This document shows positions 20,786-29,756 of a DNA stretch of 64,000 bases, one piece after another. The stretch lies in contig NZ_QQKA01000009.1 in assembly GCF_003493605.1 (NCBI RefSeq), positions 1 through 64,000 of the forward strand. The letters are read 5' to 3'. How positions within the stretch are numbered: position 1 is the stretch's first letter; each line of letters begins with the position of its first letter. The notes under the pieces were generated by a model. That model was given only the letters and a program-made list of their open reading frames with translations, searched no databases and was not told the DNA's origin. The translations under genes were made by a program, and so were the position numbers. This DNA is from Haemophilus haemolyticus (GTDB lineage Bacteria; Pseudomonadota; Gammaproteobacteria; Enterobacterales; Pasteurellaceae).

Positions 20786-21774
20786 TTTTCTGCATTTTCT
20801 GGCTCTAAATCTAATTTTGCCATTAATAATTGATCGCCATCTTCTTCTGGATTGCCCGTGACAAGTAATTTATCGCCATAGAAAATTGAATTTGCACCCG
20901 CCATAAAACACATCGCTTGCATTTCTTCACTCATACCACTACGTCCTGCAGAAAGGCGCACATAGCTTTTTGGCATGGTAATACGTGCAACGGCAATCGT
21001 GCGCACAAACTCTGTCCAATCTAATTCTTCCGCATCTTCTAACGGCGTACCTTCAACCTTAACGAGTTGATTAATCGGCACTGACTCAGGTTGCGGATCA
21101 AGATTTGCAAGGCTCGCGATTAATCCAGCCCGTTCTTTGCGGGTTTCATTCATCCCCACAATGCCACCACAACACACCTTTAATCCAGCTTTGCGCACTT
21201 TTCCTAACGTGCTAAGACGATCATCAAAACGTCGCGTACCAATCACTTCTGCGTAATGTTCTGGTGCGGTATCAAGATTATGATTGTAATAATCTAATCC
21301 GGCTTCTTTTAAATCTTCCGCCATACCGTCTTGCAATAAACCAAAAGTGCCACAGGTTTCTAAACCAAGCGATTTCACCGCTTTAATAATTTCTGTGACT
21401 TTCTCAATATCTTTTGGCTTAGGGCCTCGCCAAGCTGCGCCCATACAAAAGCGCCCTGCACCACGTGCTTTCGCAATTTTTGCTTTCGCGACGATCTCAT
21501 CAACATCTAATAACTGCTGATTTTGTACCCCCGTGTGATAACGGGCTGATTGAGGACAATAACCACAATCTTCTGGGCATCCTCCCGTTTTGATAGACAT
21601 TAACGTGGATAACTGAATCGCTCGAGGATTAAAATACTTGCGATGAATTTGCGCAGCGCGATAAACCAATTCCAAAAATGGCGTTTCAAATAACGACTCA
21701 ACTTTGCAAACAGACCAATATTCAACGCTTGGATGTGGTGTAATAGAGTTAATTTGTAGTTTTTCAGTTAACAT
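20770..21774 (-). CDS. bioB: biotin synthase
   Basis: A 334-residue radical SAM enzyme that inserts sulfur into dethiobiotin, the last step of biotin synthesis. The radical SAM cluster motif is [12 protein letters not shown] (Cys at about 66, 70 and 73). The rest follows the family: [13 protein letters not shown], the cluster-2 Cys region, and [32 protein letters not shown]. It stands alone here; no other bio genes are in the window. Confidence 0.97.
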   Translation of the reverse strand: MLTEKLQINSITPHPSVEYWSVCKVESLFETPFLELVYRAAQIHRKYFNPRAIQLSTLMSIKTGGCPEDCGYCPQSARYHTGVQNQQLLDVDEIVAKAKIAKARGAGRFCMGAAWRGPKPKDIEKVTEIIKAVKSLGLETCGTFGLLQDGMAEDLKEAGLDYYNHNLDTAPEHYAEVIGTRRFDDRLSTLGKVRKAGLKVCCGGIVGMNETRKERAGLIASLANLDPQPESVPINQLVKVEGTPLEDAEELDWTEFVRTIAVARITMPKSYVRLSAGRSGMSEEMQAMCFMAGANSIFYGDKLLVTGNPEEDGDQLLMAKLDLEPENAENKKAS

Positions 21775-21790
21775 ATTTTTCCTTTGAAAG

Positions 21791-21810
21791 TGCGGTGAAT
21801 AATCACCGCA
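21791..21810. repeat. uptake-signal hairpin upstream of bioB
   Basis: A perfect inverted repeat TGCGGTGA-ATAA-TCACCGCA lies 17 bases before the bioB start codon on the minus strand. One arm is part of an uptake signal core. Its position in the 5' untranslated region could affect bioB expression. The remaining 85 bases up to thiQ show no clear feature. Confidence 0.6.
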
Positions 21811-21894
21811 TTTTTGTATCTTATCTTTATTCAGTTTATAGGCTGGTATAGATAGTCATTGAATCGATTCATCAGTTATAAAATCTATATAATT

Positions 21895-22542
21895 TTACGT
21901 CTCTTTTTGCAATTGACTTATCTGACCATTCTCCACCAGCAATACTCGATCTATCGTACCAACTAATTCCGATGGTTGGTGAGTAACAAGTAACAGAGTC
22001 AGATGTTTCTCATCACAAAGTTTGGCAATTAAAGCAAGCATTTCTACACGAAGTTTCTGATCTAATGCGGAAAAAGGCTCATCTAATAACAAGATGGGTT
22101 TATCTCGCAACAAACAACGTGCCAATGCCACTCGTTGTTTTTGTCCCCCCGAAAGAGAATTCGGTAAACGTTCTAAATAATCGCCCAATCCTACGGAACA
22201 AGCGACCTGTCCAATTTTTTCCTGTTCAAGTGCGGTTAATTTTAAAGAAGGTTTTAAACCCAACGCAAGATTTTGCTGTACAGTTAAATGAGGAAATAAA
22301 TTATTTTCTTGAAATAACATCGAAACTGGTCGTTCATAAGGTGCGCTACGCGTATGATTTTTATCGTTTAACCAAATTTCTCCTTGATGAGGAAATTCAA
22401 ATCCAGCGATTAAATTCAATAACGTACTTTTTCCCGCCCCGCTTTCGCCAATAATCGCGATACGTTCGCCAGCCTTAACGTTCAAATTAAAGCACATCGG
22501 TAAGGTTTTATCGTTCAAAATCACATTATTTAGATAAATCAT
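21895..22542 (-). CDS. thiQ: thiamine ABC transporter ATPase ThiQ
   Basis: A 215-residue ATP-binding subunit that drives thiamine import with ThiP and ThiB. Walker [10 protein letters not shown] lies at about 32-40, the signature LSGGQKQR at 130-137, and Walker B LLLDEP at 151-156 followed by FSALD. The ATG at 22542 gives the family N-terminus MIYLNNV and lies inside the last codons of thiP, which couples the two. The frame is open 78 bases further upstream, but that extension is only the overlap with thiP. Confidence 0.94.
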   Translation of the reverse strand: MIYLNNVILNDKTLPMCFNLNVKAGERIAIIGESGAGKSTLLNLIAGFEFPHQGEIWLNDKNHTRSAPYERPVSMLFQENNLFPHLTVQQNLALGLKPSLKLTALEQEKIGQVACSVGLGDYLERLPNSLSGGQKQRVALARCLLRDKPILLLDEPFSALDQKLRVEMLALIAKLCDEKHLTLLLVTHQPSELVGTIDRVLLVENGQISQLQKET

Positions 22543-24145
22543 CGGCATCCCTATATGTATGAATAAAGGCAAACAATATGCCACAAAGCAATAATAAAAT
22601 CCCTGCAGTGACAGCCGCATCTTGATTACGATAATTCCCTAGCTGCTGATATAACAAATGCGGTAGAGAAGTAAACTCTTGATTGCCGAACAACGCAATA
22701 GCCGTAAAATCCCCTAAAGATAGTGCCAAGGCTAAAGCAAAAGCATAGCGCAATGGCGCACGTAAAGTTTGCCACTCAATCAGATAAAAACGTTGCCAAC
22801 CCACAATTCCCAGACTATTACACAGATTTTCGTAATAACGCATATTGTTATGGAAAGGTGCGCTCAAAATACGTAAAACAAAAGGCATTGCACTTAACGC
22901 ATTGCAAAATACAACAATGGCAAACAAATCAACATTCGAAAAATCACGCTCTTGTAATAATAAAAATAACCCCATTGCGAGTACTAAAATCGGGATTGCC
23001 AAAATCACCATTCCAGCATTAATAATAAATTGCGCAATTTTCTGATAATGCAACCATTCTAAACGGCGTGATAAAAGCAATAAGGCGATTGCCATCATTA
23101 ATGCAATCAATGCTGATAATGGCGCAATAGAAAGAGAATAGCCTAACGCACGCCAGAGCTGAGAATTATGCCAAACTGTGAGCAAGCTTGGTGAACTCAA
23201 TGCGCTGATAAGAATGTTCAATACTGGCGAAAAAAGGAAAAATACAAAAACAAGTAAGACAAAAACATGGAAAATTTTGACCGCACTTTTAGGCTTCTCA
23301 AACCAAGGATTACTATTGCTCAAGCCATTTTGATTAGAGGGCGAAAAACGTGATGTTAAGCTAAATAAAACCAAGCAAAATACAAATTGCAACATGGCAA
23401 AAAGTGCGGCTTTGGTCAGATCAAATTCAAATAAAATCGCTTGGTAGATTGCGGTTTCTAATGTTGTATATTGAGGCCCACCGCCTAGTGTAAGAACAAC
23501 AGTAAAACTGGTGAAGCAAAGCATAAAAATCAAGCTGAATGTGGGCAAACATTGCTGACGAAAAACGGGCCATTCCACCAATTTAACGAATTGCCAGCCT
23601 TGCAAATTGAGTTGCGCAGCAAGCTGACGTTGCTGATAAGGGATACTTTGCAAACTTTGTAAGAAAAGTTGCGCTGCCAGTGGGATATTGAAAAAAAGAT
23701 GGGCAATTAAAATACCCGAAAGCCCGTAAATATGTCCCTGCCACGGCATTCCAAAAAGGTTAGCAAACTTAGCTAACCAACCGCTTGAACCATAAATACC
23801 GATCAAACCAAAAATTGCCACTAAAACAGGTAAAACAAAGGTCAGCGACATTAATTTTAATAGCCACTTTTTTCCTGAGAATGGTTGATAAAACAATGCT
23901 CGAGCGAGGAGCAGACCCAAAAAAATAGATAAAATGGTAGAAAGTAAGGCTTGCCCAAAACTGAAAAAAATCAGATGCTGTAGGTAATCATCCGTGAACC
24001 AAGTTTTCCATTGTAATTCATCGCCCAATGCAAAGATCGAACTTAAGGCGCTAACATAAAAAAGAGTAATGAAACTAATGACAACAACGCCGCCCACATA
24101 ATGACGAGGGCGGAGTTGTGGATGATGAAATAACGAAAACATCAA
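22526..24145 (-). CDS. thiP: thiamine ABC transporter permease ThiP
   Basis: A 539-residue inner-membrane permease with two repeated halves, each with about six membrane segments and an EAA-type loop ([38 protein letters not shown]). This fused two-domain form is typical of ThiP, which carries thiamine and thiamine pyrophosphate. It starts one base after the thiB stop and runs into thiQ. The whole operon lies behind a TPP riboswitch. Confidence 0.94.
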   Translation of the reverse strand: MMFSLFHHPQLRPRHYVGGVVVISFITLFYVSALSSIFALGDELQWKTWFTDDYLQHLIFFSFGQALLSTILSIFLGLLLARALFYQPFSGKKWLLKLMSLTFVLPVLVAIFGLIGIYGSSGWLAKFANLFGMPWQGHIYGLSGILIAHLFFNIPLAAQLFLQSLQSIPYQQRQLAAQLNLQGWQFVKLVEWPVFRQQCLPTFSLIFMLCFTSFTVVLTLGGGPQYTTLETAIYQAILFEFDLTKAALFAMLQFVFCLVLFSLTSRFSPSNQNGLSNSNPWFEKPKSAVKIFHVFVLLVFVFFLFSPVLNILISALSSPSLLTVWHNSQLWRALGYSLSIAPLSALIALMMAIALLLLSRRLEWLHYQKIAQFIINAGMVILAIPILVLAMGLFLLLQERDFSNVDLFAIVVFCNALSAMPFVLRILSAPFHNNMRYYENLCNSLGIVGWQRFYLIEWQTLRAPLRYAFALALALSLGDFTAIALFGNQEFTSLPHLLYQQLGNYRNQDAAVTAGILLLLCGILFAFIHTYRDADDLSK

Positions 24146-24146
24146 A

Positions 24147-25145
24147 CTATTTTGTTAATGTGGTTTGCCAAGTGCTAATCCAATTTTTTAAGTGTTCCGC
24201 ATTCACCATTGGATTAATTGGAGTTTGAGTTTTTTGTTCAGCTTTAAGCGCATCAAAGTGCGGTTCAATTTCACCTTGAATGACTGGCAACATGATGTTT
24301 GCAGTCACAATATGTTTTTGTGCCGTAGGTGAAATTAAAAATGCCATAAAATCATCCGCGCATTGATTTGGATGGTTGGCGACGCGAGCCGCTAATTCCA
24401 CTTGAGTGATATGCCCTTCCGCAAAATCTGTCGCTGCATAATTATCTTTTTTCTCAAAAAGTTGGTGATAAAGTGGCGATGTGCTGTAACTTAGCACTAA
24501 ATCCGCTTCGCCTTTTAAGAATGCACCGTAAGTATCTGACCAGCCTTTACCCATGGTCACCGTATGCTTATCCAACTCTTTCCAAGCAGATTGAATTTTA
24601 TCTGCAGGATAAATTGCATTCATCCAAACCAATAAACCACGACCCACACTGCTGGTGCGAGGATCTTGATAAATTACACGGATATCTTGACGTTCAACCA
24701 ATTCTTTCAAACTTTTCGGCGGATTTTGTAATTTAGTTTTATCATACACAAAAGCATAGTTACCAAAATCGAAAGGTAAGAAGGTTTTATTCGTCCATTT
24801 TGTTGGTAAATCCAGTTGAGTTAAATCCACTTTATTTGGCGCAAAAATACCTGTTTTTTCAGCTTGTTCTAAAACAAAGTTATCTAAACCTAGCACAATA
24901 TCCGCTTTTGTTTTCTTTCCTTCCAAACGAACACGGTTGAGCAACACACCACCACTTTCAAAAGGCGTAAAATTAATAGCGCATTGTGGATGGGCTTTTT
25001 CAAAATCTTGTTTTACTTTTGGCCCAGCACCCCATTCAGAAGTGAAAGAGTCGTAGCTATATACGTTTACACTTTGCTGTGCTTGAGCTAATGCAGCAGT
25101 GGAAAAAAGTGCGGTAGAAATTAAGGTTAATTTAAGAAGTTTCAT
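24147..25145 (-). CDS. thiB: thiamine-binding periplasmic protein ThiB (TbpA)
   Basis: A 332-residue periplasmic binding protein for thiamine and its phosphates. The signal peptide is KLTLISTALFSTAALAQAQQ. The mature part has VNVYSYDSFTSEWGAGP, DIVLGLDNFVLEQA and GRGLLVWMNAIYP, all typical of TbpA. I chose the ATG at 25145 because it opens the signal peptide and AAGGATG precedes it; an ATG 33 bases further upstream would add a non-signal stretch. It is the first gene of thiBPQ. Confidence 0.94.
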   Translation of the reverse strand: MKLLKLTLISTALFSTAALAQAQQSVNVYSYDSFTSEWGAGPKVKQDFEKAHPQCAINFTPFESGGVLLNRVRLEGKKTKADIVLGLDNFVLEQAEKTGIFAPNKVDLTQLDLPTKWTNKTFLPFDFGNYAFVYDKTKLQNPPKSLKELVERQDIRVIYQDPRTSSVGRGLLVWMNAIYPADKIQSAWKELDKHTVTMGKGWSDTYGAFLKGEADLVLSYSTSPLYHQLFEKKDNYAATDFAEGHITQVELAARVANHPNQCADDFMAFLISPTAQKHIVTANIMLPVIQGEIEPHFDALKAEQKTQTPINPMVNAEHLKNWISTWQTTLTK

Positions 25146-25207
25146 TATTACATCCTTATTTATATCAAAAGGCAGCAATAATGACGGGAAGGAGATAAGG
25201 TTGTATT

Positions 25208-25280
25208 CCTAGTTTCCTACGTCAGTATTAACTGTTTCAGGTTCACGGGTATGATCTCAGCATATTGCACCCCGACTAGG
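25208..25280 (-). promoter_or_regulatory. TPP riboswitch (THI element) of thiBPQ
   Basis: Read on the minus strand, the segment has the conserved THI-box blocks in order: GGGGTGC, CTGAGAT, ACCCGTGAACCTG, then GTTAATACTGACGTAGGAA. The outer stem CCTAGT / ACTAGG (25275-25280 with 25208-25213) closes the aptamer. It ends about 60 bases before the thiB start, leaving room for a ribosome-site-masking or terminator platform. Family knowledge says TPP binding lowers expression of the transporter. Confidence 0.93.
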
Positions 25281-25360
25281 CTTTTTAGTGTATTAAAATT
25301 TATTAGGCTTGCCAACGGATTTTTAAAAAGAAATAAACTCACCTAATTACTGAAAAAATA

Positions 25361-25419
25361 AAAAAGCCCTGTAAAACAGGGCATCCATAAGCGGTTTTAA
25401 AATTAAAAAGTGATTCGAT
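25361..25419. repeat. 59-bp direct repeat, copy 1 (tail of comE1-like gene plus hairpin)
   Basis: This segment matches 26035-26093 in 58 of 59 positions and in the same orientation. It contains the hairpin AGCCCTGT / ACAGGGC and the last codons of the comE1-like gene. The intact context is at copy 2; copy 1 is joined to the truncated rdgB. The spacing between copies is exactly 674 bases. Confidence 0.92.
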
Positions 25420-25563
25420 TCGGCTTTCAATGCCTAAATCTGTCTGAGCAATGACTTCAAAACCGAAATCAGCTAACACATCTGCCATTTCTTTTACTTT
25501 GCCTTTATTGCCCGTGGCAAGTACAAATCTTTGCTTCGTAATTCTGTTCCTCATATCAAACAT
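25361..25563 (-). pseudogene. rdgB: rdgB (dITP/XTP pyrophosphatase), 5' fragment fused to repeat sequence
   Basis: The minus-strand frame starting near 25563 reads [20 protein letters not shown] followed by [18 protein letters not shown]. This is the unmistakable N-terminus of the RdgB/HAM1 pyrophosphatase that removes non-canonical purine nucleotides. After about 47 residues the match ends abruptly at the 59-bp repeat (25419), and the frame runs on into unrelated codons. The family is about 195 residues long, so three quarters are missing, including most of the active site. A full copy presumably exists elsewhere. Confidence 0.85.
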
Positions 25564-25605
25564 TGTCTTATTTTAATATCTCACCAAAAATTTTCGGAAT
25601 AAGTA

Positions 25606-25636
25606 TTGACCTTAACCTTAGGTTAAGGTTTATGAT
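25606..25636 (+). promoter_or_regulatory. MerR/CueR-type promoter of the DUF305 gene
   Basis: The -35 box TTGACC (25606-25611) and -10 box TATGAT (25631-25636) are 19 bases apart, the stretched spacer typical of MerR-family promoters. Between them lies a perfect palindrome with 10-base arms ACCTTAACCT and AGGTTAAGGT around one central T (25609-25629). This closely fits a CueR-like operator for a copper or other metal sensor. No merR-type gene is in the window, so the regulator would act from elsewhere. Confidence 0.82.
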
Positions 25637-25670
25637 TCGTGCTCATTCAGTTATCACATAGGAGAAAAAC

Positions 25671-26048
25671 ATGAAAAAACTTATGACTTTTATCACACTT
25701 AGCGCTGCTGCAGTTTCAATTTGTGCCCAAGCTAATGAACAACCGCATCAAGCACACATGAATATGCCAATGCCGACAGATTCTGCAATGCAACAAGAAT
25801 TAATGCAAGGTATGAATCAAATGCACCAAAACATGATGGCAGCCATGCAATATAAAGATCCTGATGTTGCTTTTGCAGCAGGTATGTTGCCACACCATAT
25901 TGGCGCAGTAAAAATGGCGGAAGTTGAATTAAAATACGGAAAAGATCCTGAGATGCGTAAGCTTGCTGAGAATATTATTAACGCACAACAAGCGGAAATT
26001 GAACAAATGCAAAAATGGCTTAAAGTGCACAATAAAAAAGCCCTGTAA
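25671..26048 (+). CDS. DUF305 family periplasmic protein, probably metal-responsive
   Basis: A 125-residue exported protein with signal KKLMTFITLSAAAVSICAQA and a Met/His-rich mature part (HQAHMNMPMPTDSAMQ; QGMNQMHQNMMAAM). The DUF305 core is DVAFAAGMLPHHIGAVKMAEVELKYG, with the HH pair and later QQAEIEQM. DUF305 proteins such as CopM bind copper, and the Met/His content plus the CueR-type promoter fit a copper role here. AGGAG precedes the ATG. The last codons (KKAL and stop) come from the 59-bp repeat, so the native C-terminus may have been altered. Confidence 0.88.
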   Translation: MKKLMTFITLSAAAVSICAQANEQPHQAHMNMPMPTDSAMQQELMQGMNQMHQNMMAAMQYKDPDVAFAAGMLPHHIGAVKMAEVELKYGKDPEMRKLAENIINAQQAEIEQMQKWLKVHNKKAL

Positions 26049-26093
26049 AACAGGGCATCCATAAGAGGTTTTAAAATTAAAAAGTGATTCGAT
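26035..26093. repeat. 59-bp direct repeat, copy 2 (native comE1 tail and terminator)
   Basis: The second copy contains the end of the comE1-like gene (minus strand) and the hairpin AGCCCTGT-AAA-ACAGGGC, which on the minus strand is followed by TTTTTTATT. It is the likely source sequence; copy 1 is the duplicate on the far side of the DUF305 cassette. Confidence 0.92.
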
Positions 26094-26424
26094 CGCGGTT
26101 TCTTTCAAGCGTTGCTTTACCAATCCCTTGCACTTCTAATAGTTGTTCAGCACTCGTGAAATTACCGTGTTTTTCACGATATTGCACTATCGCTTCTGCT
26201 TTTTTTGCACCGATTCCTGTTAAGGCTTTTTGAATTTCACTAACGGTTGCCGTATTGATATTCAATTTATCGCTCACAGTAGCCGGTGCAACTTGAGCCT
26301 CAGTTTGAGTAGCCACAACAGGTTGAACAGCCTGCTCTGCAGTTTTTTCCTCCGCAAAAGCCGAAGAGGCAACCAGCGCGCCACACAATACAACTGAAGT
26401 AAATAATGTTTTCATTAATTTCAT
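26077..26424 (-). CDS. comE1: ComE1/ComEA-like DNA-binding helix-hairpin-helix protein
   Basis: A 115-residue exported protein with signal peptide (TLFTSVVLCGALVASSAFA), a low-complexity Ala/Val/Gln linker, and two helix-hairpin-helix motifs (LNINTATVSEIQKALTGIGAKKA; FTSAEQLLEVQGIGKATLE). ComEA-type proteins bind incoming DNA in the periplasm during natural transformation. AAGGA lies nine bases before the ATG. A perfect CRP-S site 96 bases upstream supports competence control. It is separate from the comA-F operon. Confidence 0.9.
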   Translation of the reverse strand: MKLMKTLFTSVVLCGALVASSAFAEEKTAEQAVQPVVATQTEAQVAPATVSDKLNINTATVSEIQKALTGIGAKKAEAIVQYREKHGNFTSAEQLLEVQGIGKATLERNRDRITF

Positions 26425-26519
26425 AGAGGTTTCCTTTTAATATAAACATGTTGATGAGCATATCAACAGAGCCATTTTTTATGCTTTCAAGAAAACGCTC
26501 AAGATTCTTACCGCACTTC

Positions 26520-26535
26520 TGCGATTCAGATCGCA
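26520..26535 (-). promoter_or_regulatory. CRP-S (Sxy-dependent CRP) site of comE1
   Basis: TGCGA-TTCAGA-TCGCA is a perfect match to the CRP-S core TGCGA-N6-TCGCA that marks the competence regulon in Haemophilus. It is 96 bases from the comE1 start codon, almost the same distance as the com operon site (95 bases). A separate uptake signal core abuts it on the left (26510-26518). Confidence 0.9.
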
Positions 26536-26595
26536 AAAATTCTTAATTTGCATGAAAAAACAAAGGGCTTATCATTTACGACAAGCCTCTTAGTA

Positions 26596-27540
26596 TTAAT
26601 TAACTTCTTTTATTCTTAGCTCTTTTGGTACTTCAAAGAACATATTTTCCTCTAACCCTTGTAGTTCTTCTATGGTATTCGCACCAAACTCTTTTAAGCG
26701 GGAAATAATCGATTGGACTAATTCTTCTGGCGCAGACGCGCCGGCTGTAATCCCAATGGTTTTCACATCATTAAACCAATCAGCTTGAATATCGGAAGGA
26801 TCATCAAGAAGCTGTGATTTAACCCCCATACGAGAAGCCAATTCAGCTAAGCGATTTGAATTTGATGAATTTTTAGAACCCACCACTAATACCAAATCAG
26901 ATAATTTTGCCAATTCTCGCACCGCTTCTTGACGATTGGTTGTCGCATAACAAATATCGTTTTTGTGTGGACCTTGAATCGCGGGATATTTTTCCTTTAA
27001 TGCAGCAATGGTTTCTGCCGTATCATCTAGCGACAAAGTGGTTTGCGTCATAAAGGTTAAATCATCATTTTCTTGCATTGGCAAACGCGCAATATCTTCT
27101 ACTTTTTCAATCAGGAAAATACCGCCATCTTCATTGCTATACTGCCCCATTGTGCCTTCAACTTCAGGATGCCCTTTATGCCCAATCAAAATCGCTTTTG
27201 TACCCTTTCGACTTGCACGCGCAACCTGCATATGCACTTTAGTTACCAAAGGACAGGTTGCATCAAATACTTTGAGATTGCGGTCTTTCGCTTCTTGTCG
27301 AACGGCTTGAGATACACCATGCGCAGAAAAAATCACGATCGCGCCATCAGGTACTTCGCTTAATTCTTCCACAAAGATCGCACCACGATCACGCAATCCG
27401 TTTACAACAAATCGGTTATGCACCACTTCATGACGAACATAAATCGGTGCGCCATGAATTTCTAAGGCTAGTTCAACAATACTAATGGCACGATCTACAC
27501 CGGCACAAAATCCTCGTGGATTCGCTAAAATTATCTTCAT
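26596..27540 (-). CDS. ispH: 4-hydroxy-3-methylbut-2-enyl diphosphate reductase IspH
   Basis: A 314-residue iron-sulfur enzyme, the last step of the MEP pathway, making IPP and DMAPP. The start [19 protein letters not shown] holds the first cluster Cys; [11 protein letters not shown] and [10 protein letters not shown] hold the other two. [12 protein letters not shown] and [11 protein letters not shown] are also intact. The ATG at 27540 gives the family N-terminus and overlaps the lspA stop (ATGA), an arrangement widely conserved as lspA-ispH. Confidence 0.96.
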   Translation of the reverse strand: MKIILANPRGFCAGVDRAISIVELALEIHGAPIYVRHEVVHNRFVVNGLRDRGAIFVEELSEVPDGAIVIFSAHGVSQAVRQEAKDRNLKVFDATCPLVTKVHMQVARASRKGTKAILIGHKGHPEVEGTMGQYSNEDGGIFLIEKVEDIARLPMQENDDLTFMTQTTLSLDDTAETIAALKEKYPAIQGPHKNDICYATTNRQEAVRELAKLSDLVLVVGSKNSSNSNRLAELASRMGVKSQLLDDPSDIQADWFNDVKTIGITAGASAPEELVQSIISRLKEFGANTIEELQGLEENMFFEVPKELRIKEVN

Positions 27541-28052
27541 TTCTGACCGCACTTTTCTGCTTGTTTATCTTGTACCTTTTTCTTTTCGCTCTTAAAAGCA
27601 TCCAATGCTAATAACCCTGCACCAATACAAATAGCAATATCAGCGATATTAAACACTGGATAATGGTAAATATCCCAGTAAAAATCAAAGAAATCCACGA
27701 CGAAACCATTGTAAGCACGATCCACCATATTCGCTAACGCCCCACCAATAATGAGTGCATAAGCAGAATTTTGGATTTTTTGTTGGGCATTATTTTTTGC
27801 TAAAAAATAAACCAACATGCCAGAAATAGCTAATGCTAACAAAATAAAGAAATATTGTTGCCAGCCACTATGATCCGCTAAGAAACTAAATGCCGCGCCA
27901 TAATTGCGAACATAGGTGAGATTGAAAACAGGCAACACATTAACACTTTCATACAAATCAAATTTTTGCACCACAATATATTTAGTGAGCAAATCAACCA
28001 CGAAAGCGACCGCACTTAACCATAAAAATGAAAGCCCTGATTTTTTGGACAT
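27537..28052 (-). CDS. lspA: prolipoprotein signal peptidase LspA
   Basis: A 171-residue inner-membrane aspartyl protease (signal peptidase II) that cleaves lipoprotein signals before the lipidated Cys. It has four membrane segments and the conserved [18 protein letters not shown] and [11 protein letters not shown] boxes carrying the two catalytic Asp. An uptake signal core overlaps the C-terminal codons (KCGQK). It is coupled to ispH. Confidence 0.95.
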   Translation of the reverse strand: MSKKSGLSFLWLSAVAFVVDLLTKYIVVQKFDLYESVNVLPVFNLTYVRNYGAAFSFLADHSGWQQYFFILLALAISGMLVYFLAKNNAQQKIQNSAYALIIGGALANMVDRAYNGFVVDFFDFYWDIYHYPVFNIADIAICIGAGLLALDAFKSEKKKVQDKQAEKCGQK

Positions 28053-28120
28053 AATATTTCCCTTCTAAAAAATTCCGCTAATTCTAGCATAAGCTGATAA
28101 ATGATAAAGCACGATCTCAT

Positions 28121-29677
28121 TTACTGAACGGCTTCTGGTAATTTTGCTGGATCATCAGCCAACTCTTTAACATTCACCACTCTCTTCCAATCAAATACCT
28201 TAATTTCCTGTTTTTCAGGACGGAAGAAATCGACGCCTTGTAAATGTTTTTCCTTAATCCCCATCCAATCAGCAAAACCATAAACAAAATTAAATGCAGA
28301 TTGTGGTGTTTTTATTTTTTCTACCTTTTGGCTATTACTCGAAAACATAACGAAAGGAATTTCATAATCTTGTTTATAAAGATTATTTGGATGCAATGAT
28401 AAACCTTTAGAATCCTCATAATGAGCAAGCCCATGATCAGAAAAGTAAATCACCGAATAGGGTTCATTTTGCGCCACTAATTGAGAATTTAATTTTTCTA
28501 AAAACTGATCGGTATATTTAATCGATTCTAAATAACAAGACATAGATTGATTAATAAAATAATTTTTAACCTCGTATGGAAGACGCTCACAAAAGGCAGG
28601 ATGTGAGCCCATTAAATGAATCACAATTAATTTTGGATTCGTAATATTTTCTTTTAAGGCTTTATCTAATACAGGCAACATTTCATCGTCATAAACTTTT
28701 TTAGAATTGTAACCTAACGGCTTCATAAAAATCGTTTCATCCGCACTTTGACCAATACGAGATGCCATCGTATCAAATTCCCCAATTTTGCCTTGATTAG
28801 AAATCCAATAGGTTTTAACACCCGCTTTTTTGGCTAAAGAAATAATATTATCCGTATAAACCGTTTCCCCTTTATCTGCTCGATATAAGGTGCGTTGCAA
28901 AGACGGTTGCGTATTTGGTGCTGCAGAATAATAATTTTCAAAAACTGTGCCTTTCACACTTTCTAAAAATGGCGTGGTTTTCAGTGGAAAGCCATATAAC
29001 GACATATAATCTTTTCTCATGCTTTCACCAATAATCAAAATATAATTTTTATATTTTGGCGTAAAAGATTGAATATCCCATTGAGAAGGCGCGTTGACAG
29101 ATTGATTTAGAAAATCTCGTTGTTCTAAATACAGATCATTCATACGGTCAAATTCTGAGTAGAAAAGAACCGGATAAAAACGGAATTTATATGCATAGTT
29201 CCAATCAGAAAATTGATTGTAAGAAAAAACTAATAATATGCCGATAGCAGCCGTATTTAGCCATTTAAATGCTTGTCGTTTAGCATGAAAACTCAATTTC
29301 ATTAAAGCAACAAATAGGATGAGATAAGTAGCTTGAAATAAAAATATCCAAAAAGGAATGGTTGTATAATATTCCAAGGTTTCATTAATATTCGTTTCAT
29401 AAACAGAAGCGATAATACCCAAAGATGGAATACCATAGAAAAAACCAGCAGAGCAATAAAATAGCGCGCTGAGGAATAATACAGTAATTAATATTCGCCC
29501 AACCCAAGGGGTAAAATAAAAAGAAATTACCGTGATAACAAATAAAATTGCGTAGTCTGAAACAGGAATATTCTCACTTAATACATTACCTAAGCCCATA
29601 TTGGTAAAAATGGAGAAAATAACCAATAAGAGATAAAACCACATTGTTTTAGAGCGAATCATTTCTTTCTCTAACAT
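28121..29677 (-). CDS. phosphoethanolamine transferase-like sulfatase-fold membrane protein
   Basis: A 518-residue protein with about five membrane segments in the first 160 residues and a periplasmic alkaline phosphatase/sulfatase-type domain. The metal-site motifs are [19 protein letters not shown] (about 213-231), the likely nucleophile Thr in [23 protein letters not shown] and [12 protein letters not shown]. This is the EptA/OpgE/CptA family, which puts phosphoethanolamine on lipid A, glucans or core sugars. The exact acceptor cannot be told. A later start (MIRSKT) is possible. Confidence 0.85.
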   Translation of the reverse strand: MLEKEMIRSKTMWFYLLLVIFSIFTNMGLGNVLSENIPVSDYAILFVITVISFYFTPWVGRILITVLFLSALFYCSAGFFYGIPSLGIIASVYETNINETLEYYTTIPFWIFLFQATYLILFVALMKLSFHAKRQAFKWLNTAAIGILLVFSYNQFSDWNYAYKFRFYPVLFYSEFDRMNDLYLEQRDFLNQSVNAPSQWDIQSFTPKYKNYILIIGESMRKDYMSLYGFPLKTTPFLESVKGTVFENYYSAAPNTQPSLQRTLYRADKGETVYTDNIISLAKKAGVKTYWISNQGKIGEFDTMASRIGQSADETIFMKPLGYNSKKVYDDEMLPVLDKALKENITNPKLIVIHLMGSHPAFCERLPYEVKNYFINQSMSCYLESIKYTDQFLEKLNSQLVAQNEPYSVIYFSDHGLAHYEDSKGLSLHPNNLYKQDYEIPFVMFSSNSQKVEKIKTPQSAFNFVYGFADWMGIKEKHLQGVDFFRPEKQEIKVFDWKRVVNVKELADDPAKLPEAVQ

Positions 29678-29703
29678 AATCTCTACTTCCTTTTGTACAA
29701 AAG

Positions 29704-29737
29704 TAAAAAAGTGCGGTTAAAATAAACCGCACTTTTC
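29704..29737 (-). terminator. uptake-signal terminator of ileS
   Basis: Two uptake signal cores in inverted order (AAGTGCGGTT / AACCGCACTT) form a hairpin about 20 bases after the ileS stop, followed on the minus strand by TTTTTTAC. Confidence 0.85.
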
Positions 29738-29756
29738 TGTTTTACAACGAATTTAA

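Noticed and set aside
25339..25563. Novel 74-codon fusion gene
   Set aside because: It is the RdgB N-terminus running into repeat sequence; the C-terminal residues come from the reversed comE1 tail and are unlikely to be functional.
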